From Fusobacterium ulcerans (GTDB taxonomy: Bacteria > Fusobacteriota > Fusobacteriia > Fusobacteriales > Fusobacteriaceae), in NCBI RefSeq assembly GCF_003019675.1, contig NZ_CP028105.1, positions 1,194,282 to 1,258,281 of the forward strand: DNA of 64,000 nucleotides, read 5' to 3'. Both the position numbers and the translations under genes were made by a program. Shown here one piece after another: positions 44,106-52,167 of this stretch (the first letter of the stretch is position 1; each line of letters begins with the position of its first letter). Below the pieces are notes generated by a model. It was not told the DNA's origin. It saw only the letters and a program-made list of their open reading frames with translations, and did not search any database.

Positions 44106-45842
44106 TTATACTATAATTATCTCTTTATCATCTTTTATTTTGCTGTCATTATACAGCCATTCATTAAGTTTATATTGAATCTTTCCTCCTCCTGTAATAA
44201 CAGTATTACATTGAAGTTCTCCTATATCATCTACTGATATTACATGTTCTATTGAATACGCTCTCAAAAATAGTGGTCTCTCTGTTAAATTTTCATGAAT
44301 ATACCACAGTTCATCATTGAGTTTCAATTTAGGCATTAAGGTTGTTTCAATTGTATAATTTACCACTGGATCTTTTAAATCTTTCAATGCCTGAGTTGCT
44401 AATTTCATAGCCATATCATTTGTAGTTATTATATTTTCTGTTAAATCAAGTCCTAAAGTTAATCTGTTTTCTCTATATCTAAGTATTGAATCCTCATCTT
44501 TAAGTTCTATTGTTTTTACTTTATTACTATCATTCTGATCTTTATATACTACTGACACAATATTTCTCACTCTTGTTAAATCTCCTATATAGCTAAATTC
44601 TCCAACTACATCTCCTCTAAGAAGCTGATAAGTTATATAGCTTGCTGAAATTGTATCTTCAAAAATCAACACCTGTTTATTTTTAGTTCTGTCATATCTA
44701 AAGTACAAACTCCATCCTTTTGAGAGTGCAAGTTTTTGTATTGAGTCCCATATAGTTGTATCTTCAATAGAATAATCTTCTGTCAAAGTAGCTGTATTAT
44801 ATGGATCATACAAAAATTCAATATCTTCTCTTTTATTATCAATTAATATCTGTTTTATTGCATCTTCAAATGTCATTCCTTTAGAATAGGTTTTATTTAT
44901 TGCCATTACATCAAGATCATAGGAAAAATCCTGACATTCCAAAGAGACATTATGATAACCTCTTCCTTCATATCTTCTTATTTTTCCATCAAATATTATG
45001 ATGTCTTCAGCTGCATTAAAGAATAATCCAATTACCATTCTTTCGTTTACTGGAAGTTCTGTATTCAATCTTACTTTTATTCCATCTCTTTCTCTAGTAA
45101 TATTTTCTATATAATATGGAAAATTATCTGGATCATCCTCTTTAGCAAAATAGAGATATTCTACTCCATATGTATCTGAAAAATATTTTCTTGAAAAATA
45201 TCCAATAGCCCATGGCAAATATGAATATTTATAATATCCTAAAATCTCAACAATATCTGGATCTACATTTGGAATAAAATATTCTCTTGCTCCTGTCCCT
45301 TCAAATTCTGCTCTATCAGCATCTAAATCGCTTGCTGTTGTTATTATTAAAAAACCTACTTTTTCATACTGTCTTACTACTCTGTTAAAATATACATATA
45401 GACCATTTGCCATTTGAGAAGTATTTTCTATTTTTAAATCAGCCTCTAAAGGTGATAACGAACATTCCTCATTATAGACACTAACCAAATCTATTTCTTC
45501 TACTCCTCTTATATTTTTTAAAAGGATATATGTTTTATCTTCACCAGTTAAATTTAAATTGTAGTGATTTGCAGATTTTGCTGTCCTTACTTTTATTCTT
45601 ACTCTTCTTCCTAGTTGAAATTGATTAGTTGATAAAATAGGCCCTGTTGTAAGTTTTTTATTCTTATCATTATGGATGGTAAGATTAGCAAACTTTTTTA
45701 AACTGTCTATTCCAAAATCTTCACTTCCAACTTCAGCTATATTTCCAAGATTTATAGTTGTAGTCCCTACAACCTGCTCTGTAAAGTCTTTCCATAATCC
45801 TTCATTATCAAGGAATTCATATTTAACTAGAAATTTTCTCAT
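44106..45842 (-). CDS. phage tail hub/baseplate-like protein
   Basis: 578 aa. N-terminal FLVKYEFLDNEGLWKDFTEQVV, a long beta-rich middle and a region TTIWDSIQKLALSKGWSLYFRYD / FEDTISASYITYQLLRGDVVGEFSYIGDLTRVRNIVSVVY that resembles the gp27/hub (Tal) domain of siphophage tails. Placement after the distal tail gene supports a hub. Identity is by context and fold-like pattern; no catalytic motif seen. Confidence 0.6.
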   Translation of the reverse strand: MRKFLVKYEFLDNEGLWKDFTEQVVGTTTINLGNIAEVGSEDFGIDSLKKFANLTIHNDKNKKLTTGPILSTNQFQLGRRVRIKVRTAKSANHYNLNLTGEDKTYILLKNIRGVEEIDLVSVYNEECSLSPLEADLKIENTSQMANGLYVYFNRVVRQYEKVGFLIITTASDLDADRAEFEGTGAREYFIPNVDPDIVEILGYYKYSYLPWAIGYFSRKYFSDTYGVEYLYFAKEDDPDNFPYYIENITRERDGIKVRLNTELPVNERMVIGLFFNAAEDIIIFDGKIRRYEGRGYHNVSLECQDFSYDLDVMAINKTYSKGMTFEDAIKQILIDNKREDIEFLYDPYNTATLTEDYSIEDTTIWDSIQKLALSKGWSLYFRYDRTKNKQVLIFEDTISASYITYQLLRGDVVGEFSYIGDLTRVRNIVSVVYKDQNDSNKVKTIELKDEDSILRYRENRLTLGLDLTENIITTNDMAMKLATQALKDLKDPVVNYTIETTLMPKLKLNDELWYIHENLTERPLFLRAYSIEHVISVDDIGELQCNTVITGGGKIQYKLNEWLYNDSKIKDDKEIIIV

Positions 45843-45845
45843 TAT

Positions 45846-46562
45846 CTATACCTCCTCTAAACTGAAAGAATAGATTTTGCAATTTTTTACCATTCCATCA
45901 ATTACTGCTGTTTGTGAATTCTCATTCACCTCATCTTTCAAAATAACTGTGTAGTCTTTCCCTGATAATGTAAATGTTTTATACCCCCCTATATCGCTGT
46001 ATAGAACTTTTTCAAACTCTTCTATGGTATTGCAATAAATATCTGAGTAAAGCATATATTCCACATCTGCTAATGGCACTGTTGTTATATTAAATCTTTT
46101 TTTTCTTTGAGTATCAAATGTAGTGGAAATAATTAGGTTTCCTTGATGATTTCTTGTACTATTCAACATAGTAGCAAAATTAGCATTATCAATACTTGCT
46201 ATACAATTTAATCTTATCCCATTCATAATTATTCCATTATCTTTTAGTGCTTGCGAAATGTATTTGAATCCTCCCTTATATTCATCTGATGTTTTACAAA
46301 CAAATATCAATTCTTTATATCCTTTTATTCTTGCTAAAAGATTATATAGAATATCCCTTGTTCCTGTATCATCAGCTTTAAGTACAAAACCTCCTTCAAA
46401 TTCATACTCCTCTTCTTTTCCCATAGCCCATAAAGGAAGAGTGAACCGAGGAGCTACTTCAGGAACAAGTTCAAAATCAAATTCTATTGTTATTTCTTCT
46501 TCTTTTTTTGTTATTGTTATTACATGATTACTGTTGTCTGCTTTTATAATTTCTCTTCTCAT
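45846..46562 (-). CDS. distal tail (Dit)-like protein
   Basis: 238 aa. Beta-rich, with PRFTLPLWAMGKEEEYEFEGGFVLKADD and a C-terminal half ending DYTVILKDEVNENSQTAVIDGMVKNCKIYSFSLEEV. Siphophage gene order (tape measure, Dit, hub) and length fit a Dit. No signature motif, so the call rests mainly on synteny. Its ATG overlaps the tape-measure stop by one base (TAATG), indicating translational coupling. Confidence 0.5.
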   Translation of the reverse strand: MRREIIKADNSNHVITITKKEEEITIEFDFELVPEVAPRFTLPLWAMGKEEEYEFEGGFVLKADDTGTRDILYNLLARIKGYKELIFVCKTSDEYKGGFKYISQALKDNGIIMNGIRLNCIASIDNANFATMLNSTRNHQGNLIISTTFDTQRKKRFNITTVPLADVEYMLYSDIYCNTIEEFEKVLYSDIGGYKTFTLSGKDYTVILKDEVNENSQTAVIDGMVKNCKIYSFSLEEV

Positions 46563-48769
46563 TAAAACTTATTCCTCCTTGCTTTTCTTATGCTGTCACT
46601 TGTTATTTTTATTATCCTCTTATCTAATAATTGATCTCCAAGAGTTATAGGTATCTCAATCTCAAATATGCCATTAAATTCACTTGTCACTTTTTGTCCT
46701 AAATTGTATTTCCATAAATTTGTAGACATTCCTTGAACTGCATTTTTACTCATATTTTTATTCAGATTATTCATACTTCCTGTCAAATTATCCACATTCA
46801 ATCCTAGTTCTCTAAATAATTCTTCCAGTTTCTCATTAGAAATTTCTGTATATTTTTTAATAAGCTCCATATATTGTGTAAGTGATAAATTTTCTAAATC
46901 TCCTGTTTCAAGATCAATTCCAAGGTTACTATCCTTTACAAACATTTCTTTTACTACATCTGATACTTTATCTGACATTCCATTGAATAAAACTTTTGAC
47001 ATTTCAGTATTAATAAAAGCATTTTTCAAACTTTCAGCAAGCATACCTTCAATATCATTTCCAAGATCTTCTATACCACCAAAAAAACCTTTTTTAACAA
47101 CTGCTGCTAAACTATCCGCTGAGAAATTTATAATTCCCTTAATTGTTGCTTTAAGTGTTTTTTCAAGATCTCTATTAGCATTTGTTACTTGTTTTGCAAG
47201 TTCTCCAATATCAATAGCTCCATACTTTCCTTCCCCTGTACTTAAAATATCTCCTTTCAGTACTGCTCCACCAGTCAAAGATTTAAACCAATCCATTATC
47301 TGTTGTTCATTATACTGAGGCATCAATTGTTTCAATGTAGTCATACTTACTCCATCAGAACCTGATTTTGCTCCATTAAGACTTGAGAGTACATTATCAT
47401 AATCAGTATTTGCAGAAACCTTATCATAAAGATCTATATAACTTCCTGTCCCCAATTTTAAAAGGTCTTCATTATATGCTTCAACAACATCATCCCATTT
47501 GTACTTTCCAGATATTAATCCTCTTTGTAATCTTTCCTGAGCAGCCTTTCGTTTTCTTTCTTCTTTCTTTTTTTTCTTCTTGCTTTTTCTTCCTAATAAA
47601 CTACCTCCAATACTTCCTAATACCCCTCCTACTTTACTTCCTACAGCTCCTCCAACAATAGAACCTAGTCCACTTCCAATCATACTTCCTAGTTTTCCTT
47701 CAGAACCTCCATCAAGGAATGAACTTACTGTATCTCCTATTTTTTGCCCCTCTTGAAATTTTTCAAAAGTAGGAATTGGCTTATTTTCAATAATTTCGAC
47801 TAATTTTTTAGGAGCTATATCTCTTATTACATTTAAAGTTTTTTTGGCAATTTTAGATCCAAAAAATTTCTCTAATTTTTCTGGAGTTAAGGCACCTATT
47901 TTTTCAGATATATTTTTTATAGAATCTTTTTCTGTGATATCTCCAACTAATTTAAACATACTCGAAAGATTCTTTATCCCTGTTTTTAAATTTTCACTAT
48001 CTTTTTCTTGCATTTGATTAAAAATATTATTATTCTTTTCTTTTGCTTCTTCTGCTTCTGTCCATTCTATTTTAAAAAGTTCATTTTCTGTTATTCTTGG
48101 ATTTAGTTTTTGAAAATTACGAAGTTTTATTCTATGAATTTCTTCTTCTTTTTTTATTTCCATTTCATAGTTTTTTTTAGTTAACTTAGCTTCTTTTATA
48201 TTTTTTTCATCTAAGAGTTCTTTAGTTTTTTTATTAAATTCTTTAGTTTTTTCAAGTTTTTCTCTGTTATATTTATTAATAATCTCAAGTTCTTTTTTTT
48301 CATATTGTTCCATATTATATTCTGTAATAGCAAAATTTTCACTTTTTATATTAAAAGCTGTTTCTAAAATCTCTAGATTTTCACTCTCTTTATCTAATGT
48401 TTTTTTCTTTCCTTCCAAGGTATCATTATATTCTAAAATACCAGTTTTTCCTTCTTTAAAGCTTTTAAATTTATCAACAACTTCTTTATCAAGTATATTA
48501 AATTCATTTAAAACTTTATCTAATTCTTTTTCTTCTTCATTACTTAAAATAGTTTTACGCCCTAGATTTTCCAATACTTGAATATTATTTTTCATTCTTA
48601 AATTTAATTTTTTTAACAATTTTATCTCTTCATTCTTTTTAGTAAATATTTTCGTAGTTTTCTCTTCTTCTAAATTAGAAGTTATATTCTTATTTCCTAT
48701 TAAATTCATATTTGATGAAATATCTCCCTGATCTCTATCAAATATTCCTTCACTAATTATTTCATTCAT
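46562..48769 (-). CDS. tail tape-measure protein
   Basis: 735 aa, the largest gene of the module. Residues about 20-320 are charged coiled coil (KNEEIKLLKKLNLRMKNN; EYNMEQYEKKELEIINKYNR). Next is a glycine-zipper hydrophobic segment (near 350-385: LGSMIGSGLGSIVGGAVGSK and GGVLGSIGGSLLG), a Lys-rich stretch (KKKKKKEERKRK) and a C-terminal helical domain. This architecture and its place after the tail chaperone identify the tape measure. If about 0.15 nm per residue holds, the tail would be near 110 nm. Confidence 0.83.
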   Translation of the reverse strand: MNEIISEGIFDRDQGDISSNMNLIGNKNITSNLEEEKTTKIFTKKNEEIKLLKKLNLRMKNNIQVLENLGRKTILSNEEEKELDKVLNEFNILDKEVVDKFKSFKEGKTGILEYNDTLEGKKKTLDKESENLEILETAFNIKSENFAITEYNMEQYEKKELEIINKYNREKLEKTKEFNKKTKELLDEKNIKEAKLTKKNYEMEIKKEEEIHRIKLRNFQKLNPRITENELFKIEWTEAEEAKEKNNNIFNQMQEKDSENLKTGIKNLSSMFKLVGDITEKDSIKNISEKIGALTPEKLEKFFGSKIAKKTLNVIRDIAPKKLVEIIENKPIPTFEKFQEGQKIGDTVSSFLDGGSEGKLGSMIGSGLGSIVGGAVGSKVGGVLGSIGGSLLGRKSKKKKKKEERKRKAAQERLQRGLISGKYKWDDVVEAYNEDLLKLGTGSYIDLYDKVSANTDYDNVLSSLNGAKSGSDGVSMTTLKQLMPQYNEQQIMDWFKSLTGGAVLKGDILSTGEGKYGAIDIGELAKQVTNANRDLEKTLKATIKGIINFSADSLAAVVKKGFFGGIEDLGNDIEGMLAESLKNAFINTEMSKVLFNGMSDKVSDVVKEMFVKDSNLGIDLETGDLENLSLTQYMELIKKYTEISNEKLEELFRELGLNVDNLTGSMNNLNKNMSKNAVQGMSTNLWKYNLGQKVTSEFNGIFEIEIPITLGDQLLDKRIIKITSDSIRKARRNKF

Positions 48770-48789
48770 CTTCTCCCTCCTTCCAAATA

Positions 48790-49401
48790 TTAATTTATTC
48801 TCTTCTTATCCAACAATATTCCTATCTCATGAAATGTTGAATAATCTCTATATTCTTCTTTTTTCTTTCTCTCAAGAATATCTATTGTTTCTTTGCTTCC
48901 AACTATCCCAGCTATTGTATTAATTAATGCATTAGTATGGAATACCTCTCTTTCCAGATGCTTATAGTCAGCTTCAAATATGAGATTTATATCCCAATAA
49001 GTCATATCCAATACCTCTTCCTGCTTATATCCTTTGCTCATCACTGTAATAATAAGCTCTCTAAAATCAATTTTCTCTGATTTTTTTTCCTCAATTTTTA
49101 TATCTGATTTTTCTTTAATCTCTATATTTAAAGGATTGCCTGCATCTTCTATCAATTTTTGAAAAACTTTGTAAAACATCTCATAGCTTTCTTTGATATC
49201 AGGATAACTTTCCAGAAATTCTTCATAAGAAAGTTGAGATCCCTGAAGTGAACAATAGATTATCTTAGTAATAATTTCTAAATTTCCCATTCCTGCTTTT
49301 TTATACATTTCAATCTCATCTGGATAATATTTTGAAAGTTTTATTCTTGTTCTTAAATTAAGTTTTAATTTATATTCTTTATCATTTATTTCTACTCTCA
49401 T
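48790..49401 (-). CDS. tail assembly chaperone-like protein
   Basis: 203 aa. The N-terminal domain (1-95) and a C-terminal helical part (DFRELIITVMSKGYKQEEVLDMTYWDINLIFEAD) are joined by a low-complexity linker (IKEKSDIKIEEKKSEK). Located between the tail tube and tape-measure genes, exactly where siphophages encode the G/GT chaperones. The linker codons run through eight consecutive A (49081-49088, A AAA AAA heptamer); a -1 slip would stop after IREN and give a product of about 111 aa. Here the long form is the zero frame. Confidence 0.7.
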   Translation of the reverse strand: MRVEINDKEYKLKLNLRTRIKLSKYYPDEIEMYKKAGMGNLEIITKIIYCSLQGSQLSYEEFLESYPDIKESYEMFYKVFQKLIEDAGNPLNIEIKEKSDIKIEEKKSEKIDFRELIITVMSKGYKQEEVLDMTYWDINLIFEADYKHLEREVFHTNALINTIAGIVGSKETIDILERKKKEEYRDYSTFHEIGILLDKKRIN

Positions 49402-49490
49402 TTAGCCTCCCATCTTATTTTTTTAAATCAAAATATTCCAATATTTTCATTTAAAAGAACAAGGGAAAGGGGATTCCTCCCCTATTCTCC

Positions 49491-50288
49491 TTATTGAAAT
49501 ACTTTCTTTTCTATCATTCCTGATTGAAGTTTTAAACTTGCTGTATAAGACAGTGCACTTCCACCATCTAGAGTTCCTGAATGTGTAAATTCTGCGACTT
49601 TATAAACTCCTTCAATATATGGAGTATTTCTTTGTTTTAATGCTCCATGTCTTGCTTTAATAGTATATTCTCCATCAAATGCAAAGTTTATTGTAGCAAC
49701 AGATGGAAAATCTGGATGATAATATCCTTGAATTCCATCAATAGAAGATGTTTTTAATCCTCCTATTGCACTTTCATATCCATTTGAATGTTTGTTGTTT
49801 GTACTTATTTCTGCCTGTTGCTCAGTAGATGAAAAATCTGTTATTTGAGCTACATCAATATATCCATCATTTTCAAGTAAAACAGCATTTATAAAAGCTG
49901 AATTTACAGGTTCATTTGCTAACGTAATTGAACTTGCAGTTGTTGCAGTTACTTTTACTATTTCAACAAGATTAGGGTTTGCCATTCCTTTAAAATTTTC
50001 AGCAGTTGCCAATCCAGCTAATTCAGATTTATCAAATAGAGCTACTACAACATTTTTAGGTGCTGCCATTACTTCTACTGTTCCTGTTGTGACTGTAAAC
50101 TCTTTTCCAGCTAGTGTTCCTGTTAAAAGTTCCATTTTTGGAATTATAGTTTTCATTGAATCTGTATATTCACTTTCATTCTTTATAGCCTCATATGCCT
50201 GCATTCCAATGTAAAGTCCAGCACCATTAGGCTGTACCTCTAAAAATCTTTCCTTGCTGTTATGTACTACTTCTTTTATATTTACCAC
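49491..50288 (-). CDS. major tail (tube) protein
   Basis: 265 aa, beta-rich and low in Cys, with N-terminal VNIKEVVHNSKERFLEVQPNGAG, a central TGTLAGKEFTVTTGTVEV and C-terminal YTIKARHGALKQRNTPYIEGVYKVAEFTHSGTL...ASLKLQSGMI. First structural gene of the operon and the usual size for siphophage tube proteins. No sheath gene follows, so the tail is non-contractile. Translation starts at GTG (50286-50288) behind a strong CAGGAGGT SD, consistent with high expression. Confidence 0.7.
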   Translation of the reverse strand: MVNIKEVVHNSKERFLEVQPNGAGLYIGMQAYEAIKNESEYTDSMKTIIPKMELLTGTLAGKEFTVTTGTVEVMAAPKNVVVALFDKSELAGLATAENFKGMANPNLVEIVKVTATTASSITLANEPVNSAFINAVLLENDGYIDVAQITDFSSTEQQAEISTNNKHSNGYESAIGGLKTSSIDGIQGYYHPDFPSVATINFAFDGEYTIKARHGALKQRNTPYIEGVYKVAEFTHSGTLDGGSALSYTASLKLQSGMIEKKVFQ

Positions 50289-50462
50289 TTTGTATACCTC
50301 CTGTATTTTTTTGTTTTAGGCCCTCATGTTAAATTCTCCAGAATTTTCAATTACTTATTTTCATATCTGCAAATGTTAAATTAAAGTTTTTATTTCTTAC
50401 ATAAAAGATTTTGTTCATCCTAATATTAAAATATTGATGCTCTGATAAATTAATTTAACTTT

Positions 50463-50480
50463 TTATACTTTTTTGTATAA
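50463..50480. promoter_or_regulatory. repressor operator O1
   Basis: TTATAC-TTTTTT-GTATAA, perfect 6-bp arms, inside the tail-operon leader. Confidence 0.7.
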
Positions 50481-50620
50481 TAAGTTTTTAAAAAAATATT
50501 AAAAATAAATAACCATAGTCCTTGAAAATTAACATAAGAACCAAGGAAAACATTGTTTACCTTAATTATTGAATCTGTTTTTAATAGGTTTTAGATATTT
50601 CATGAAATCATCTTAAAATT

Positions 50621-50649
50621 ATTATACAATTTTGTATAATAAAAGTCAA
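50621..50649 (-). promoter_or_regulatory. tail-operon promoter with operator O2
   Basis: Minus strand TTGACT (50644-50649), 17-nt spacer, TATAAT (50621-50626). Operator O2, TTATAC-AATTTT-GTATAA at 50622-50639 within an 11-bp-arm palindrome (50619-50642), covers spacer and -10, so bound repressor would block polymerase. Confidence 0.8.
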
Positions 50650-50701
50650 TAAAAACTTTTATATTATTTTTCTTTCATTTTAAAATATTCTCTTTTGCTG
50701 T

Positions 50702-51481
50702 TTATTTAGTTTCTTTTTTCTTTTCGATTAGTCCTTTAAGCATACTTTCTATCATTTCTCTTTCATTCATATCTAGTTTGTCTATATATGACATCAACGG
50801 ATCTTTTCTTCTCTTAGTTGTATTATTTATTATCTGGATAACTTTTCCATAGGCTGTTATATCACTATTTTCTATTCTTAAATCTTCATATTCCTTATTA
50901 TCACTTTCTAGTACATACTCACCATTTTTATATTTTAATCTTTTTACCAATCCATCAGCATGATCGCTTCCTTTAGTCAAAAATACACCTATTTCCCCAA
51001 TCTCTGGCATCAATTCTGTATTTACAACAACAATAGACCCATCCAAAATAGTATCTTCCATAGAATTTCCTTGTACTAAAATAGCAACTACATTATTCCC
51101 AGCTGTCTTTGGTATTGAAATAAAATCTATAGGTTCAGCAATAGTTTCTCTCCCCAGTCCAGCAGAAACACTTGAAAATAGTGGAACCTCCATCAATTTT
51201 ATTGGTTTTACATTTTTCAGTTCAAGAATATTATCTTTAATTACTTCTGGTGTTCTATCAATAGCTATTGCCATTGTAATTTCATTTTTTTCTTGAGAAT
51301 TTAAATTAAAACCAGAAACAAATTTATCAATAAAGTCATTTTTAGGAGTTCTTCTTCCTGTTTTATAATGCCCTATTGTAGCTACAGGGATTCCTGTTTC
51401 TCTTGAAATTTGTTCTAAATTATATCCATTTTTTCTCATAAAATTTTCAAGATATTTTGAAAATTCCTTTTTTTTCTCCAT
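50702..51481 (-). CDS. CI/LexA-like repressor (HTH-S24 peptidase)
   Basis: 259 aa. HTH_XRE at about 10-60 (YNLEQISRETGIPVATIGHYKTGRRTP). S24 autoprotease domain: A107-G108 cleavage site in SVSAGLG, catalytic S140 in VQGNSMED and K180 in GLVKRLKY. RecA filaments should promote self-cleavage after DNA damage, relieving repression of the tail operon. A short extra tail (about 225-259) follows. The promoter carries O3/O4, implying autoregulation. Only regulator in the island. Confidence 0.92.
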   Translation of the reverse strand: MEKKKEFSKYLENFMRKNGYNLEQISRETGIPVATIGHYKTGRRTPKNDFIDKFVSGFNLNSQEKNEITMAIAIDRTPEVIKDNILELKNVKPIKLMEVPLFSSVSAGLGRETIAEPIDFISIPKTAGNNVVAILVQGNSMEDTILDGSIVVVNTELMPEIGEIGVFLTKGSDHADGLVKRLKYKNGEYVLESDNKEYEDLRIENSDITAYGKVIQIINNTTKRRKDPLMSYIDKLDMNEREMIESMLKGLIEKKKETK

Positions 51482-51514
51482 CTCACTCCCACCTTTCTAT
51501 ATTAATTTATTTCT

Positions 51515-51543
51515 ATTATATCTTTTTTATACAAATTTGTAAA
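51515..51543 (-). promoter_or_regulatory. repressor-gene promoter
   Basis: Minus strand TTTACA (51538-51543), 17-nt spacer, TATAAT (51515-51520). The -35 lies inside operator O3. Confidence 0.75.
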
Positions 51544-51544
51544 A
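51527..51544. promoter_or_regulatory. repressor operator O3
   Basis: TTATAC-AAATTT-GTAAAA, one mismatch to the TTATAC-N6-GTATAA consensus; overlaps the -35 of the repressor promoter. Confidence 0.65.
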
Positions 51545-51548
51545 TATT

Positions 51549-51566
51549 TTATCTAAATTTGTATAA
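51549..51566. promoter_or_regulatory. repressor operator O4
   Basis: TTATCT-AAATTT-GTATAA, two mismatches to the consensus in the left arm; 4 nt from O3, about two helical turns centre to centre. Confidence 0.6.
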
Positions 51567-51692
51567 TTTTGATTTTTATTAATAGATATATAATCCCGAA
51601 CTTAAAATTTATAGAATATTCTTTTATAAAAACAAAGAGCCCTGATTTCTCAAGACTCCTTACATAATATATTAAGATAATTGATTGTATAC

Positions 51693-52131
51693 TTACTTTT
51701 TTTCTATATCTTTCATGAAAAGTTTAAATCCAATATCATCATATGTAAATTCTGCTCTTTTGAACATTGTTAATGATGGTATATTATCTGATTTAACCAA
51801 TCCAGTCAGTATTTCAAGACCATTCTCTATAGCTTTTTCCTCTGCATATTTCAAAAGTTTTTTCCCTATAGCTCTATTTTGAAAAGTTTTTCTTACAGCT
51901 ATAAGATCTACCCACATTCCATCATAATGAAGATTGCTTACATAAAGCAGACCTAGATAGGCTACTGGAATATTCTCTTCATAATATACAAATACTTTAT
52001 AATGGTCATTCTTTTTTATCTTTTCACATAGCATTTCAGAAGTATATGGTATATCATGAAAAGATTCACTATCTATCTATCAATAGCAATTCCTCTGCCA
52101 TTTTCAAAGAACCATCAAATTCTTTTATCAT
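51693..52131 (-). pseudogene. GNAT acetyltransferase, frameshifted at a CTAT tetranucleotide repeat
   Basis: From ATG 52129-52131 (SD GGGAG) the frame reads MIKEFDGSLKMAEELLLID and then hits stops within GATAGATAGATAG. Removing one GATA unit continues ...LLIDSESFHDIPYTSEMLCEK and joins the 113-aa frame (51693-52034) that carries the GNAT core: VDLIAVRKTFQNRAIGKKLLKYAEEKAIENG (acetyl-CoA site QNRAIGKK) and NIPSLTMFKRAEF. Three CTAT copies (52069-52080, plus strand) are present; two would restore the frame. Slipped-strand phase variation or plain mutation are both possible. Acyl acceptor unknown. Confidence 0.75.
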
Positions 52132-52167
52132 AATATCACACTCCCTGCTGTTATGAAAATATATTTA

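Larger units (their letters stand above)
50289..50701 (-). promoter_or_regulatory. 413-nt control region and leader of the tail operon
   Basis: No ORF of note. Contains the tail-operon promoter (50621-50649), operator O2 over it, and about 325 nt of untranslated leader with a second operator O1 at 50463-50480. The leader length leaves room for an antiterminator or small RNA, but I identify none. Confidence 0.65.
40624..51566 (-). mobile_element. phage tail-like island, candidate non-contractile (F-type) tailocin
   Basis: Nine compact minus-strand genes (tube, chaperone, tape measure, distal tail, hub-like, two structural/fibre, endolysin, holin) transcribed behind an S24 repressor. No capsid, portal, terminase, integrase, replication or sheath/baseplate-wedge gene is seen between the flanking chromosomal genes lysO and the GNAT/pgk region. 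All tail reading frames are open. Four copies of one operator mark both promoters. No att-like repeats were found at the borders. The absence of the head module together with intact lysis and control genes is the tailocin pattern; a decayed prophage is the alternative. Confidence 0.75.

Noticed and set aside
40624..51566. Reading the tail module as a complete prophage
   Set aside because: No terminase, portal, capsid, integrase or replication genes in the interval, and housekeeping genes lie directly on both sides.
40624..51566. Contractile (R-type) tailocin or type VI-like injector
   Set aside because: No sheath, baseplate wedge or spike (VgrG) gene is present; the tube is followed by chaperone and tape measure as in siphophages.
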